Source: an uncultured Planctomycetales bacterium (GTDB lineage: Bacteria > Planctomycetota > Planctomycetia > Pirellulales > Thermoguttaceae). From it: 64,000 bases of DNA. Below the pieces are notes generated by a model, which ran no database searches, had not been told where the DNA came from, and worked only from the letters and a program-made list of their open reading frames with translations. Below, in pieces: positions 8,857 to 18,663 of this stretch. How positions within the stretch are numbered: position 1 is the stretch's first letter; the number at the start of each line of letters is the position of its first letter. The translations under genes were made by a program, and so were the position numbers. The DNA is taken from assembly GCA_937889015.1 (NCBI GenBank), contig CALARR010000059.1, positions 1-64,000 of the forward strand, in the 5' to 3' direction.

Positions 8857-10323
8857 TCAGTCCTTTCGACCGGCCTGCGGTGAGGCCGGCAGCGCTCGCA
8901 ACAGCCGGTCGGCCTCGGCGCAGACCTGATCGGCAAGCTCGCTCGAATAGCGCGTGAGTTGGACCCGCGCCGCGTCGGGGTCTTGTTGCCACAGCCGCAG
9001 TGTTTCTGCCTCGAATGCGGCCTGTTGGCTCAGCACGCGGCTTTCCATCGTTTCCCAAACGGATTGCACGCGCGCAATCCGGCCGGCATAGTCCGCATCG
9101 ACCCACCGGGCCAGGTTCACCAGCTTCCACCAGGCCAGACTCAGGTCGAGGTCGAACGTGCCCGTGGGTGGCTGAAACTGGTGTTCCAGCGAAAGCAATC
9201 GGGGTAATTCGAACCGCGGCCCAAGGCTCTCCGGCGTGGCGGTGATGCCGAGATACCAGGGGGTGAGGGGGCTGATATCCGGCCGGCAGGCCGTGCGCCA
9301 GTAGATGCAGCCGATTTCCGGTGGCACTCCGCTGCGCAACTGGAACACGGCCGATTCCTGCGTCGAGCGGCCGAACAGGTTCACAATTCCGCCGCGGCTA
9401 CGGAGCACGGCGACCACGTCGGACGTAGCGATCTTCTTGCGCGGCAGGACGGAGAAGGGCAGGGGACTGGCCGGCGGCCACGCGCCGGACGTGCCGGTGA
9501 CGAGTTCCTGGCCGCGGAACTGGCGTGGATCGGGCGCCAAGCGCTCGGGTTTCTGGTAGACCTCGCGAAAGCTGAACGGCCGGCCTTGGCGCGGATCGAA
9601 CCAACCGCGAGCCACGGCGTAGCTGATCAGGTCGGGCGAGGCGCGGAAGTGGTCGCGGTCGGCCAGGTCCAGCGCGCCGATGATATAGACGTTGGGGAGG
9701 ATCGCCACCTGGTCGTCGGGCACGCGTTGCGCCGCCCAACGCCGGCCGCGGACCACCGCGACCAGCCAGGCCTCGCGCGGATCGGCCACAACATAGGTTC
9801 GGCCCGAGTCTGCATAGCCGAATCGTTCGACGAGGCTACCGATCAATTCCATGCCTTCGCGCGCCGTCTTGGCGCGCTGAGCCACAAGGCGGCGGAGCAT
9901 GTAACCGATGCCGCCCTCGCGGATCTCGCCGCGCTGCACCAGGACTTCATAGTCGTCTTCGCGACTGCGGCAGCCGTCGCTGACCACGGCCACGCCCCAC
10001 TCGTTCAGATAGCCATCGCTATAGGCCAGGCCCGGGTTCTGGCTCCACAAGAAGCCCCCGGTCTCGGGCAGTTCGTCCAGTTTGCCGCCGAACTGCAGAT
10101 CGATCTGCGCGCCAGGCGCGTGCGTCTGCCGTGGGATCTTATAGAAGCGCAGCACGCGTTGGCCGCCATTCTCTTCGTTGTGCCCGACCAGCACAGAACC
10201 ATCGGCCGACGCGGCCTTGCCCACCACGACGGCATAGCAGGCCCAAAGGGGCGAGCCGGCCAAACCGGCGGCAAGGCAGCAGGCCGTGCCCAGGGTCACA
10301 GCGGCGAGCGAACGGATACGCAC
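8857..10323 (-). CDS. Secreted C69-family dipeptidase (Ntn hydrolase)
   Basis: A predicted exported peptidase of family C69/U34, which hydrolyses dipeptides using an N-terminal nucleophile. After a signal peptide ending in LWA, the mature protein would begin with Cys (CYAVVVGKAASADGSVLVGH), exactly the family's catalytic N-terminus. Further family features are HNEENGG, YSDGYLNEWGVAVVSDG and AYVVADPREAWLV-like sequence (here TYVVADPREAWLVAVV). The GTG at 10323 is chosen over longer starts: GGAGG lies 6 nt upstream and the signal peptide follows directly. The length, 488 aa, is usual. It sits 42 nt after the sulfatase stop and 191 nt before the heparinase-like gene. Confidence 0.85.
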   Translation of the reverse strand: MRIRSLAAVTLGTACCLAAGLAGSPLWACYAVVVGKAASADGSVLVGHNEENGGQRVLRFYKIPRQTHAPGAQIDLQFGGKLDELPETGGFLWSQNPGLAYSDGYLNEWGVAVVSDGCRSREDDYEVLVQRGEIREGGIGYMLRRLVAQRAKTAREGMELIGSLVERFGYADSGRTYVVADPREAWLVAVVRGRRWAAQRVPDDQVAILPNVYIIGALDLADRDHFRASPDLISYAVARGWFDPRQGRPFSFREVYQKPERLAPDPRQFRGQELVTGTSGAWPPASPLPFSVLPRKKIATSDVVAVLRSRGGIVNLFGRSTQESAVFQLRSGVPPEIGCIYWRTACRPDISPLTPWYLGITATPESLGPRFELPRLLSLEHQFQPPTGTFDLDLSLAWWKLVNLARWVDADYAGRIARVQSVWETMESRVLSQQAAFEAETLRLWQQDPDAARVQLTRYSSELADQVCAEADRLLRALPASPQAGRKD

Positions 10324-10364
10324 GAGCAGCCTCCGAGTTCGTTGATCTGTGTATGAGCGGGAAA

Positions 10365-11912
10365 TCAGGGTTTCTTCTGCGGCTTCTGGCCCGGCTTGGC
10401 ACGCTTGGCGCCGGCTACGGCGGCGTTCATCTCCGTGCGCCAGCGCCACATGGTCTCCCACTGGGCCTGGTCGGCCTGCGCCGGCTGAAAGCGGCTGGCG
10501 TCCACGTCCACGTAGAGCGGGCCGTACTTGGCTGGGTCGAAGTTGGGGTTGGGCGTGTTGGACTGAGCGTTCACCGCGAGGCGCCAGTCGGCCAGCGCGG
10601 CGCGCATCTGGGCCACGCGTTGGGCCTGGGCTGCGGCCAGGTCCTGCGCTTCGCGGATATCCTGGCTGAGATCATACAGTTCGACTTGCTCCGCGTCGTA
10701 AAACTCGACCAGCATCCAGTTGCCGTCACGCACCGCGCCGCTGGGTCGGCTGCCCTGGTTGGTGTAGTGGGGAAAATGCCAGAAGAACTGCCGGCTGGGC
10801 GCCGGCCCGCGCCCGGTGAGCAAGCCGGCGAAGCTCTGGCCATCCAGCCCAGAGGGCGCCGGCCGCCCGATCAGGTCCAATAGCGTGGGCAGCCAATCGG
10901 TGTTGATCACCGGTTCGTCGATGACTCTTCCCGCCGGCACATGGCCGGGCCAGCGGACGATCAAGGGAATGCGCAGCCCGCCTTGATAGACGAATCCTTT
11001 GCCGGCGCGGTACGGATCGTTGTGGGTGATCTTGGGGTGCGGCCCCTCGGGCACGTGCAGACCGCCGTTGTCGGAGGTGAAGATGACGATCGTTCTTTCG
11101 GCCAGATTCAGTGCCTCCAGCCTGGCCATCAAGCGTCCGATCGTGTCGTCGAGCGTCTCGATGACCGCTGCGTACACGGGCTCGAAGGCGCGCGCGTTGT
11201 TGTCGATCCGCTGTGGCTGCGCGTCGTAGGGAATATGGGGCGTGTTGTGGGCCAGATACACGAAGAAGGGGCGGTCGCGATGCTCCTCGATGAACTTCTC
11301 GGCCGCGGCCGTCAGGTCGTACTCGCCCTTGCCCCCCTCGATGTCGGAAGGCTTGGTGTTGGCCTTGCCCGCATGATAGAAATCGAAACCGTGCTCCAAT
11401 GGGCCAAACCCCGCGCCGCCCACGTGCCATTTGCCGATGGCCGCGGTGCTGTAGCCGGCGTCCTTGAGATAGTCGCAGACCATCTTCTCTTCCAAGGGGA
11501 CCTGCATTTCGATTTCCGGGTGCAGCAGCTTCTGCGAGGAGGCGTTTGCGCGTCCCGGAAGATAGGTGGTCAGGCGCAGTCGAGCCGGGGCCTTGCCGGT
11601 GAGAATCGCGGCCCGGGATGGGGAGCAAATGGGTTGGCCGCAGCAGGCCGAAGTGAACCGCACGCCTTGCTGTGCGAGGCGGTCCAGATGGGGCGTGTGG
11701 TGCTCTTGCCGGCCATAGCAGTGCAGATCATTGATCCCCAGGTCATCGCAGAGGATGAAGATGATATTGGGTTTGGCGGCGCTATTCTCGCTGGCGGCCA
11801 GCAGGCCGGCAGCGCTGGGCAGCAGCACGAAGAACGCGCCCAAAAGCGCGCACAGGGAAGTGTTGCGTGCGGATGCACGGTAACGAAAGCAAGGAGGCAT
11901 TGTGGCTCTCAT
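10365..11912 (-). CDS. Secreted sulfatase (type I, Cys-type)
   Basis: Hydrolyses a sulfate ester, outside the cytoplasm. An N-terminal signal (LCALLGAFFVLLPSAAGLLA) precedes the sulfatase core: metal-binding NIIFILCDDLGINDLHCYG, the formylglycine motif CSPSR at about residue 96, then GKWHVGG and VIFTSDNGG. The Cys must be converted to formylglycine by an activating enzyme that is not in this window. It is full length (about 515 aa). An in-frame GTG at 11921 and ATG at 11900 are alternatives. Sulfatases of this type are strongly expanded in planctomycetes and act on sulfated polysaccharides; the exact substrate is unknown. Confidence 0.92.
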   Translation of the reverse strand: MRATMPPCFRYRASARNTSLCALLGAFFVLLPSAAGLLAASENSAAKPNIIFILCDDLGINDLHCYGRQEHHTPHLDRLAQQGVRFTSACCGQPICSPSRAAILTGKAPARLRLTTYLPGRANASSQKLLHPEIEMQVPLEEKMVCDYLKDAGYSTAAIGKWHVGGAGFGPLEHGFDFYHAGKANTKPSDIEGGKGEYDLTAAAEKFIEEHRDRPFFVYLAHNTPHIPYDAQPQRIDNNARAFEPVYAAVIETLDDTIGRLMARLEALNLAERTIVIFTSDNGGLHVPEGPHPKITHNDPYRAGKGFVYQGGLRIPLIVRWPGHVPAGRVIDEPVINTDWLPTLLDLIGRPAPSGLDGQSFAGLLTGRGPAPSRQFFWHFPHYTNQGSRPSGAVRDGNWMLVEFYDAEQVELYDLSQDIREAQDLAAAQAQRVAQMRAALADWRLAVNAQSNTPNPNFDPAKYGPLYVDVDASRFQPAQADQAQWETMWRWRTEMNAAVAGAKRAKPGQKPQKKP

Positions 11913-11921
11913 ATCACGCAC

Positions 11922-12292
11922 CCGATCCGATCCAGAGGCAAGGGGGATGTCACCGCACGGCGATCGCGGTTCACGATGATGTCATGCTAACAGACGCGCG
12001 AACCGGCTTCCAGATGGGGCATTCCCGCATCTGCAACCCCACAAGAGGAACCCAACATGAGGATCCACAGGAGATGACTGTCCAGTCCTTCTCCTCCCCA
12101 GCCTTTGCGGCTTTGCGCCTTGGCGCCTTCGCGAAAGCTCCTCCCGCCGATCGGACCTGCCTTGGCCGAATGGCCCTTGGCAGTCTCCGGGATGTCTCGC
12201 TCGATTCTGCCCTCAGTCCCGGAGGGTTCGTCGCCAAGGCGCACTGCACGCGGTCTTCGGCAACCGATCCTACTGCCCCAAGGCTCGCCCCG
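11922..12292. other. Intergenic region with imperfect tandem repeat
   Basis: The region lies between the sulfatase start and the URO-D-family stop. At about 12098-12145 it contains imperfect repeats of a TTTGCG/CTTCGCG type unit (on the minus strand CGCGAAGGCGCCAAGGCGCA and so on), a low-complexity sequence that gives spurious Ala/Arg/Lys-rich peptides. No gene or clear promoter is seen. Confidence 0.5.
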
Positions 12293-13534
12293 CTACTGGC
12301 CGTAGGCTCCGAACTCGTAGGCCGCGTCGAACATGGCGATGATGTTCTCGGCCGGCACATTGGCCTGGATGTTGTGCACCTGGTTGAACACATAGCCTCC
12401 GCCCGGCGCGAAGACCTCCAATCGCTCGCGCACGTGCTGGCGCACTTCCTCGGGCGTGGCGCGGCCCAGCACGCGCTGCGTGTCGCAGCCACCACCCCAG
12501 AAGACGAGCCGATCGCCGAACTCGGCCTTCAGCCGACCGGGGTCCATGTTGGCGGCCGAGGTCTGCACGGGATTGAGGATGTCGATGCCGGCCTCGACAA
12601 AGTGCGGCAGCAAGTGATAGATCGATCCGCAGGAGTGCAGGAAGACTTTCCACGAGGTATGTGCGTGAATCCAGTCGCAGAGCTTCTTGTAGTGCGGCTT
12701 GAGCATCTCGGCCCAGAGCTGCGGCCGGAGGAACTCGCCGCGCTGCGTGCCGCTGTCGTCGGCGGCGATGCCCCAGGCGAAGCAGCGGTCGCCCACGGCC
12801 TGGTGCACCAGGCTCAGGCACTTGATGGTCGCGTCGACCGAGCGGTTCATCATTTCGTGGCAGGTCTCTTTCTCGGTCATGAGCATCATCATCCACTCAT
12901 CGGGCAGCCCCTGCGTGACATTGCTGGCCCGATCGGTAATCAGACTCAGCCCCAGAAAGCAGATGCCGAATCCCCAGCCCAGAATGGCGTAGTCGGTTTC
13001 CTCGTAGAGTCGCCGCGCATAGCGTTCCAGGATCTGCAGGTGTTGGTCGGGAATGCTGTCCACGGGGCGGAACTTCGCCGGGTCGATCGGCCCGCCGCGA
13101 TTGAAGGACATGTCGTCGAAGTAGTAGCCGTTGCGCGGCATGCGGAACGAGGAGTGCGAGCCGTCGGCGTTGAGCAGGATCCAGTTGCCCTCGGCGTCCT
13201 CGGCGATCTTCGTGTTCGGCGGGAACAGCGGCTCGGTGCCGTCGAACAGCCGGCGCGCGGTCCACTGGTCGTCCGAACAGATGGCGCTGAGGATGATCGA
13301 GAGGTCCAGGGGCACCACGTCGACGTGCAGGCGGCGGAGCATTTCTTCCTCCACCGTGGCGATCATGAATCGCGGGTCGAGGACCTTGGTCGGCCCAGAG
13401 AAGCCCAGCTTGCGCCGCACGCGATCGTAGGCGCTGACGGCGATGCCCGAGGCCTTCATGCCCCCCAGGTCAATCGGCACGCGGTCGGGCACCTGATGGT
13501 TTACCGCCTTGCAGACTCTTTCGCGTGGCGTCAT
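12293..13534 (-). CDS. Uroporphyrinogen decarboxylase (URO-D) family protein
   Basis: The fold is URO-D, shared by HemE and by corrinoid methyltransferases such as MtaA. The sequence is the methyltransferase-like branch: it opens MTPRERVCKAVNHQVPDRVP and contains HSCGSIYHLLPHFVEAGIDI, NPVQTSAANMDPGRLK and GGGCDTQRVL. It is therefore unlikely to be the haem enzyme and may act on a C1 or methylated substrate. It has 413 aa. The start at 13534 has GGGAGAG 6 nt upstream; a longer frame to 13576 lacks this. The neighbourhood is glycan degradation, where demethylation could matter, but that is inference. Confidence 0.8.
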   Translation of the reverse strand: MTPRERVCKAVNHQVPDRVPIDLGGMKASGIAVSAYDRVRRKLGFSGPTKVLDPRFMIATVEEEMLRRLHVDVVPLDLSIILSAICSDDQWTARRLFDGTEPLFPPNTKIAEDAEGNWILLNADGSHSSFRMPRNGYYFDDMSFNRGGPIDPAKFRPVDSIPDQHLQILERYARRLYEETDYAILGWGFGICFLGLSLITDRASNVTQGLPDEWMMMLMTEKETCHEMMNRSVDATIKCLSLVHQAVGDRCFAWGIAADDSGTQRGEFLRPQLWAEMLKPHYKKLCDWIHAHTSWKVFLHSCGSIYHLLPHFVEAGIDILNPVQTSAANMDPGRLKAEFGDRLVFWGGGCDTQRVLGRATPEEVRQHVRERLEVFAPGGGYVFNQVHNIQANVPAENIIAMFDAAYEFGAYGQ

Positions 13535-13601
13535 TTCATTCTCTCCCAGAGAGGTCAGCGGTCCTTCGCGCCACACTTGCGCCGCGATCGCAGCGCGGCG
13601 A

Positions 13602-16307
13602 TCAAGGAGGCGTTGGCTCCCATTGGATTACAAGATTGTCCAGGTGCCAGGCCGTGGCCGCGTTGGCCAGCGAGGTGAATCCCAGCCACTCCAGACGGTT
13701 GAACTTCTCGGCCGCGCACTGCAAGGTCCAATGCTGCGGATCGCGATCGGGCAGTGTGACCGTCAGTTCGTAGCTGCCGTCGGCGGCCGGCCCGAGCTTG
13801 CAGACAATCTCCACGTGCACCCACTGGCCCTCGGGCAGGTCCACGAGTTTCTGCCCTTGGGCAGTCAGGGGCGCGCCGGCGCGGAACTGGAGCGAGGGCC
13901 CAACCAGATACGGCCGGGACTGGTCGCGCCACTCATGCGCGGCGATCGCGCCCGGCTCCAGGCGCAGGTCGAAGACCACGCGCGCCGTGCCGCGGCGATA
14001 GTGCGGCAGATAGTAGAGATGCGGATTGTAAACGCCCTTAAGTCCCGAGACATCGGTGAACTTCAAACTCTTGCGGCCCGAGCGTGCCACGCCTTCCACG
14101 ACGCCGATCGAGTCGCCGCGGCCTTCTTCCACAGCTTGGGCGGACTGGGGCCGCGTGCCCGCCGTCACGGCCTCAAAGTCCTCGTGGACGACCAGCGACC
14201 CAGGGGCTGGGGCCAGCACGGTGGGGGCAAATTGCACCTGGCGCGGCAATTGGACCCATTCTGGAGGGCCGATCAGCCCTGCGCGTTCCGGCTGCAGCGA
14301 CTCAATGCCCAGGGCTCGCGCCGGTGAGTCCTCGGCCAAGGTGAAGTCGCCGCGCGCGGGATCGCGGAAGCGCGGGTCGGCCACCAGGCCGTGCTGGTCC
14401 AGTCCCTTGGCCTGCCACTGGCGGAGGTCCGCGTCGTAGAACTCCATGGGCAGGCCGTCGGTGCGCCAGTAGAGGTTGAAATCCCACAGGGATTGCGTGT
14501 CGTTGCGGCCCTCATCGTCGTGGAACAACTCGCCCTGGGTGAGATAGAAGATATTGCGTTGGACGCGACTGGGTGGACCTTGCACGAACTTGTACCGCCA
14601 GGCGGCCTGCCAGGCGCTGAGGGCAAACACGTTGTTGCAGATCGTGTTGCCGTGGCTGCCGGTGTTCATGACCCCGCCGGTGAGCGTGTTGTAGACCAGG
14701 TTCTTCTCGACGGTCAGGCCATTGCTGGCCTGATCGAAGTACAGGCCCCAAGCCATGGCCGGCCGGCCCATGTAGGGAAAGACGTCGTGGATCACGTTGC
14801 CGCGGATGACGGTTCCGGTCTGCCGGCCGAGGGTGTAGATCCCGCCCGCGTCGCTGAGCATGCCGCGGCACACGTGGTGGATGTGGTTCCACTCGATGCG
14901 GTTCTCGAGGGTCCGCGTGGGGGCATCGCTCCAGTTCCAACCGATCGACATGCCGGAGTAGTTGAAGCTGTGGATTTCGTGGTGCGAGATTTCGTTGCGG
15001 CAGGCGTGGGCCAGCCACAGGCCGACGGCCCCGGCGTAGACGTGGCCGCCATCGTGCAGGTAGTTGTTGGAGATGAGGTTATCGCTGGAGGTGAGGGAAT
15101 CACTGGTCGGCATCTTGCTGTTGCCCAGCCGGATTCCGCCGGCCCCCAGGTCGTGCACCTGGTTGCCCACGATGCGGTTGTGCTGGCAGCCGTCCTGGAA
15201 CCAGATGCCGTAGCCGCCGACATGGGCCACGCGGCAGTCTTCCACGGCGCAATGCCGCGCCCCGTTGGCCGTCACGGCGGCAGGCACGGTCACGGCCGCC
15301 TGCGGATCGCCGTACCCTCGTGGTCCCAAAGTCCAGTCGGCATGTTCCAGTTGCAGGCCGACGAGGCGCAGGTGTTCCACCCACTTGCCGGCTTCCGGAT
15401 CGCCCTCCAAGCGAACTAATTCGGACAGCCGCGGCGCGACCACGACCGTGCGATCCGGGTCCTCGCCCGGCAGGGGCCAATAGGTCAATCGGCCGCTGGC
15501 CGCATCCAGATACCACTCGCCCGGCTCGTCGAGCAGCTCGGCGGCATTCTCGACGTAGTAGCGTTGCTGCGGGTCCCAGCCCAGCGGCCGAAAAATGGTG
15601 GGGCCGGTGAAGCGCACGACGCGCTGCGCGGCGTCCACCGAGGCGATTCGCACGCGGGACGTGTTCCAGGAGTGAAAGACGACCGCCTCGACGTTCGTCA
15701 GGTCGCGCCAGGCCTGAATGTCGCGGTCCAGGAAGCGGAAGGCGTCTACTCCTTGGTTCCACTTGGCGCCCGGCTTGGGGTCCACCAGTCCGGCCACGCG
15801 ATAGAAACCCTGGTTGGGGCTGCGTGCGCGCGTCGCGCGGCGCGTGCCGACAAACAACTGACGGAAGTAGAGCTTGCCGGCAGCGACCTCGGGCAGGTCG
15901 GCGATCCAGCGTCCGCGGTCGTCACGCTGCCACTTGGAAATGACCATCCCGCCGCAGAGCACGGCCGACTGGCCCGGCTGGCAGCCATAGGTGACCGGGC
16001 ACTGGGGCGTGCCGGAGTCCTCGGGCGTAAAGACCAGCGGGGCCTGCAGCCGGTGCTGGCCGCGCACCAGGACGGTGACCGGAGCCGCAAGCCTCCCCTG
16101 TTTTCGCAGGGAGCGGATGGCCTGTTGTGCGTGCGCGACGGTGGCCCAAGGACCGTCGTTGCTGGTTGCGACGCGCTGCGCGTGCGATCCGGAAAAGCCA
16201 TCATCGCCGTCAGGGGCGACATAGAAGCGTAGGCCGTCGCCAACGGCGCCGCCTTCGGACGGAGCGAGGAGCAACGCGGCGACCAGACCGGCCTGAATCG
16301 TGAACAT
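13602..16307 (-). CDS. Secreted right-handed parallel beta-helix protein
   Basis: A 901-aa exported protein, probably a polysaccharide lyase or hydrolase relative. A short signal (MFTIQAGLVAALLLA) is followed by LRFYVAPDGDDGFSGS, the usual opening of planctomycete beta-helix proteins. From about residue 300 to 570 come repeated turns with N-rich ladders (HNRIVGNQVHDLGAGGIRLG, SSDNLISNNYLHDGG, LENRIEWNHIHHV, GTVIRGNVIHDVFPYMG). The C-terminal ~200 residues look like a jelly-roll/LamG-like domain. The upstream open frame to 16547 is ignored because it lacks a signal and is Arg/Pro-rich. No catalytic residues could be assigned. Confidence 0.8.
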   Translation of the reverse strand: MFTIQAGLVAALLLAPSEGGAVGDGLRFYVAPDGDDGFSGSHAQRVATSNDGPWATVAHAQQAIRSLRKQGRLAAPVTVLVRGQHRLQAPLVFTPEDSGTPQCPVTYGCQPGQSAVLCGGMVISKWQRDDRGRWIADLPEVAAGKLYFRQLFVGTRRATRARSPNQGFYRVAGLVDPKPGAKWNQGVDAFRFLDRDIQAWRDLTNVEAVVFHSWNTSRVRIASVDAAQRVVRFTGPTIFRPLGWDPQQRYYVENAAELLDEPGEWYLDAASGRLTYWPLPGEDPDRTVVVAPRLSELVRLEGDPEAGKWVEHLRLVGLQLEHADWTLGPRGYGDPQAAVTVPAAVTANGARHCAVEDCRVAHVGGYGIWFQDGCQHNRIVGNQVHDLGAGGIRLGNSKMPTSDSLTSSDNLISNNYLHDGGHVYAGAVGLWLAHACRNEISHHEIHSFNYSGMSIGWNWSDAPTRTLENRIEWNHIHHVCRGMLSDAGGIYTLGRQTGTVIRGNVIHDVFPYMGRPAMAWGLYFDQASNGLTVEKNLVYNTLTGGVMNTGSHGNTICNNVFALSAWQAAWRYKFVQGPPSRVQRNIFYLTQGELFHDDEGRNDTQSLWDFNLYWRTDGLPMEFYDADLRQWQAKGLDQHGLVADPRFRDPARGDFTLAEDSPARALGIESLQPERAGLIGPPEWVQLPRQVQFAPTVLAPAPGSLVVHEDFEAVTAGTRPQSAQAVEEGRGDSIGVVEGVARSGRKSLKFTDVSGLKGVYNPHLYYLPHYRRGTARVVFDLRLEPGAIAAHEWRDQSRPYLVGPSLQFRAGAPLTAQGQKLVDLPEGQWVHVEIVCKLGPAADGSYELTVTLPDRDPQHWTLQCAAEKFNRLEWLGFTSLANAATAWHLDNLVIQWEPTPP

Positions 16308-16375
16308 GGAGGCATTCTCTTTGGGTATTTGGCGGTGCAGCACCAAGCGCCGGCAACGGGCCCGCGGGCGTCTGC

Positions 16376-17632
16376 TTATGGGCTGGGCGACAGGCCGAGC
16401 TGGGCGGCCATCTGCCGCCGCTCCTCGCCGGCGGCGGGCAGGCAGTCGAGGATATTCAGGGGGCGGTGCCGCACCCATTCGGGCGTTTGCGGCTGGAGGC
16501 CAGCGCGACCCGTCAAACCCAACAGTCCGCGCCACTCGGCCAGGCACTTCTGCTCGTAGTCTGGAAATTCGCTCAGCGCGTGTCCCTCACGCAGGACTCC
16601 GGTATAGAGCTGGGCCAATTCGACAGCCTCGCGTATCCCGGAGTTCATGCTGTGCATGCCGGCCGGTCCGGTGATGTGGGCCGCGTCGCCGGCCATCCAC
16701 ACGCGCCCCCGTCCCAACGAGGAGGCCAGGCGTCGCTCGAAACGCACAGCGATCCGCCAGTAGATGTCGCCGATGTTTCGCTCGAACCAGGGCGCGCGCT
16801 GATGCACCAGTTCCTGGAACCGCTGTTCGGAGAGCATCGGAAAGGCGTCGTCGCCCACGTGCACCGCCAGACGCTGCTTCATCCGCGACGACTCGGCGGC
16901 TGCATGATCGAGCATCTGAAAGCTCCAGCGGCAGCGGCCGTCGGGCATGGGCCAGAGCACGTCGGTGGTCTCCGGCCCCAACACGACCCGCACCTGGTTG
17001 GGCAGCGGCTCCGGGCAGGAACACTCGAACACCGCATAGTGTTCGGTGGGCCCCACTTGGGGAAACTCGATGGCCAATCCGCGCCGAGTTCGAGAACGAT
17101 GCCCGTCGGCGGCCAGAACCAGCGGGACCGTGAGCTGAGTTGTGCCGGAGACGACCCATTCGGTATGGGCCACGGCATAGCCCAGCGATTGCTTTTCGCG
17201 ACGGTCGATGGTCACGCGCACGGCGTTCCGCTCGGGCACCAGATCGCTGACGTGCTGGTTCCAGAAGACCAGGGCCCCCTGCTGCCGCAAAGCCTGCTCC
17301 AGCAGGCCTTCGAACACGTCCTGGCGCAGGACGATCAGGCCTGGGCAGCCGTCCTCCGCGCGTGGGAAGGGGACCTCGGCGCGCAACTCCGGCCCCTCGT
17401 ACAGCGCGATACTCTCGATCGGATAGCCCTGCTGGCGAACGTTCAGCCCCAGCCGTTCCAGCAGCCGCACGGACGAGCGGTGCAGGGCCAGGGCATAACT
17501 GTGGGCCCCGGTCCGCCATTGACTGTCCACGACGCGCACATGGATCCCGTTGCGCGTCAGCGCCAAGGCCCCCACCAGACCAACAGGGCCAGCACCAATG
17601 ACCAGAACCTCCGGTTCCCTTGCTTGCGCCAT
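16376..17632 (-). CDS. FAD-dependent aromatic-ring-hydroxylase-like monooxygenase
   Basis: A flavoprotein of the PHBH/UbiH class that inserts one oxygen atom using NAD(P)H. The FAD-binding GAGPVGLVGALALTRNGIHV is at the N-terminus (GxGxxG, residues ~12-17), and the second FAD motif GRVWMAGDAAHITGPAGMHS is at about residue 315. The 418-aa length is normal. It lies before the fumarylacetoacetate-hydrolase-like gene with the same orientation, and such pairs belong to aromatic acid breakdown. However, that partner appears exported here, so a shared pathway is doubtful. Confidence 0.83.
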   Translation of the reverse strand: MAQAREPEVLVIGAGPVGLVGALALTRNGIHVRVVDSQWRTGAHSYALALHRSSVRLLERLGLNVRQQGYPIESIALYEGPELRAEVPFPRAEDGCPGLIVLRQDVFEGLLEQALRQQGALVFWNQHVSDLVPERNAVRVTIDRREKQSLGYAVAHTEWVVSGTTQLTVPLVLAADGHRSRTRRGLAIEFPQVGPTEHYAVFECSCPEPLPNQVRVVLGPETTDVLWPMPDGRCRWSFQMLDHAAAESSRMKQRLAVHVGDDAFPMLSEQRFQELVHQRAPWFERNIGDIYWRIAVRFERRLASSLGRGRVWMAGDAAHITGPAGMHSMNSGIREAVELAQLYTGVLREGHALSEFPDYEQKCLAEWRGLLGLTGRAGLQPQTPEWVRHRPLNILDCLPAAGEERRQMAAQLGLSPSP

Positions 17633-17704
17633 AGGACGGCCCTTTCTCAGATGAGTCTCTGGCCACCGCTCGCGGCTGCGCAGCGGCGCCCGACAGGATG
17701 CGCA

Positions 17705-18553
17705 TCACTTCGACGCCGCGACCACGGGATTCTTCAGCACCCCTACGCCCTCCAACTCCACCTCGACCACGTCGCCGGGCTTGATCGCCGCGGTCTTGCC
17801 GGGCGTGCCGGTGTAGATCAAGTCTCCAGGCTCGAGCGTCACGTGCTGGCTGGCCCAACTGACGATCGCCGCCACGCCATGCACCAGGTCCTTGGTGCTC
17901 TGTTCCTGGCGGACCTCTCCGTTGACCCGGCATCGCAACAGCAGGTCATCGTAGTTGAGGCCCTTGACGACGAAGGGGCCGCAGGGTCCGAAGGTGTCGG
18001 AGCCCTTGGCGCGCCACCACTGCACGTCGGCCTTCTGCCAATCGCGAGCGCTGATGTCGTTGCCGCAAGTGACGCCCAAGACATAGTCCTGGGCCTTGGC
18101 CAGGGGCACGTTCTTGGCCCGTTTGCCGATCACGATCACCAACTCGGCTTCGGGGTGCACGACCGAAGTGCCCGGGGGAATCACGACCTGTTGGCCATCC
18201 GCGATCAGACACGAGGGGACTTTGAAGAACAGTTCGGGATGCTCGTGCGGTGGCGTCTGGGCAAGATGGCTCTTGTAGTTGCCGGCCAGGGCCAGGACCT
18301 TGCTGGGCTGGACTGGCACCAGGAGTTTCACCTCCGCCAGGGCGAAGGTCCCCTCGGTCGGTTTCCACGGGCGAAAAGGCGTGCCCTGGATCTGCCGTAC
18401 GCGATCCCCTTCCACAACGCCATAGGCCACGGTCTTGCCGACCTGGAAGCGCGCGAACTTGGTGACCGGCTTTTCACCTTCCGCGCCGCCGACGGAACTG
18501 GCCGCCAGCAGGATGGCCGCCAAAATGCCAAGAACAAACTTGCCGCAGTCCAT
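17705..18553 (-). CDS. Fumarylacetoacetate hydrolase (FAH) family protein with signal peptide
   Basis: FAH-fold enzymes hydrolyse, decarboxylate or isomerise C-C bonds in keto acids with a Mg ion. The core is clear: VLALAGNYKSHL, FFKVPSCLIADGQQVVIPPG, the metal-site acidic pair in HPEAELVIVIGKRAKNV, and GDLIYTGTPGKTAAIKPGD near the end. Unusually, a cleavable signal peptide precedes it (MDCGKFVLGILAAILLAASS then VGGAEG), so this copy seems to be exported. ATG 18553 has GAGGAG 8 nt upstream. At 282 aa, the domain itself has the usual size. Confidence 0.85.
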   Translation of the reverse strand: MDCGKFVLGILAAILLAASSVGGAEGEKPVTKFARFQVGKTVAYGVVEGDRVRQIQGTPFRPWKPTEGTFALAEVKLLVPVQPSKVLALAGNYKSHLAQTPPHEHPELFFKVPSCLIADGQQVVIPPGTSVVHPEAELVIVIGKRAKNVPLAKAQDYVLGVTCGNDISARDWQKADVQWWRAKGSDTFGPCGPFVVKGLNYDDLLLRCRVNGEVRQEQSTKDLVHGVAAIVSWASQHVTLEPGDLIYTGTPGKTAAIKPGDVVEVELEGVGVLKNPVVAASK

Positions 18554-18663
18554 GATTCGCTCCTCGTCGGATTGTGTTTCGGAATGTGTTCGGGATGTGG
18601 TCGAATGTTCGTCACGAAGGTGCCGCTTTCGGCCGCGCGTGTGGCCCAAGCAGCACATGGCGC

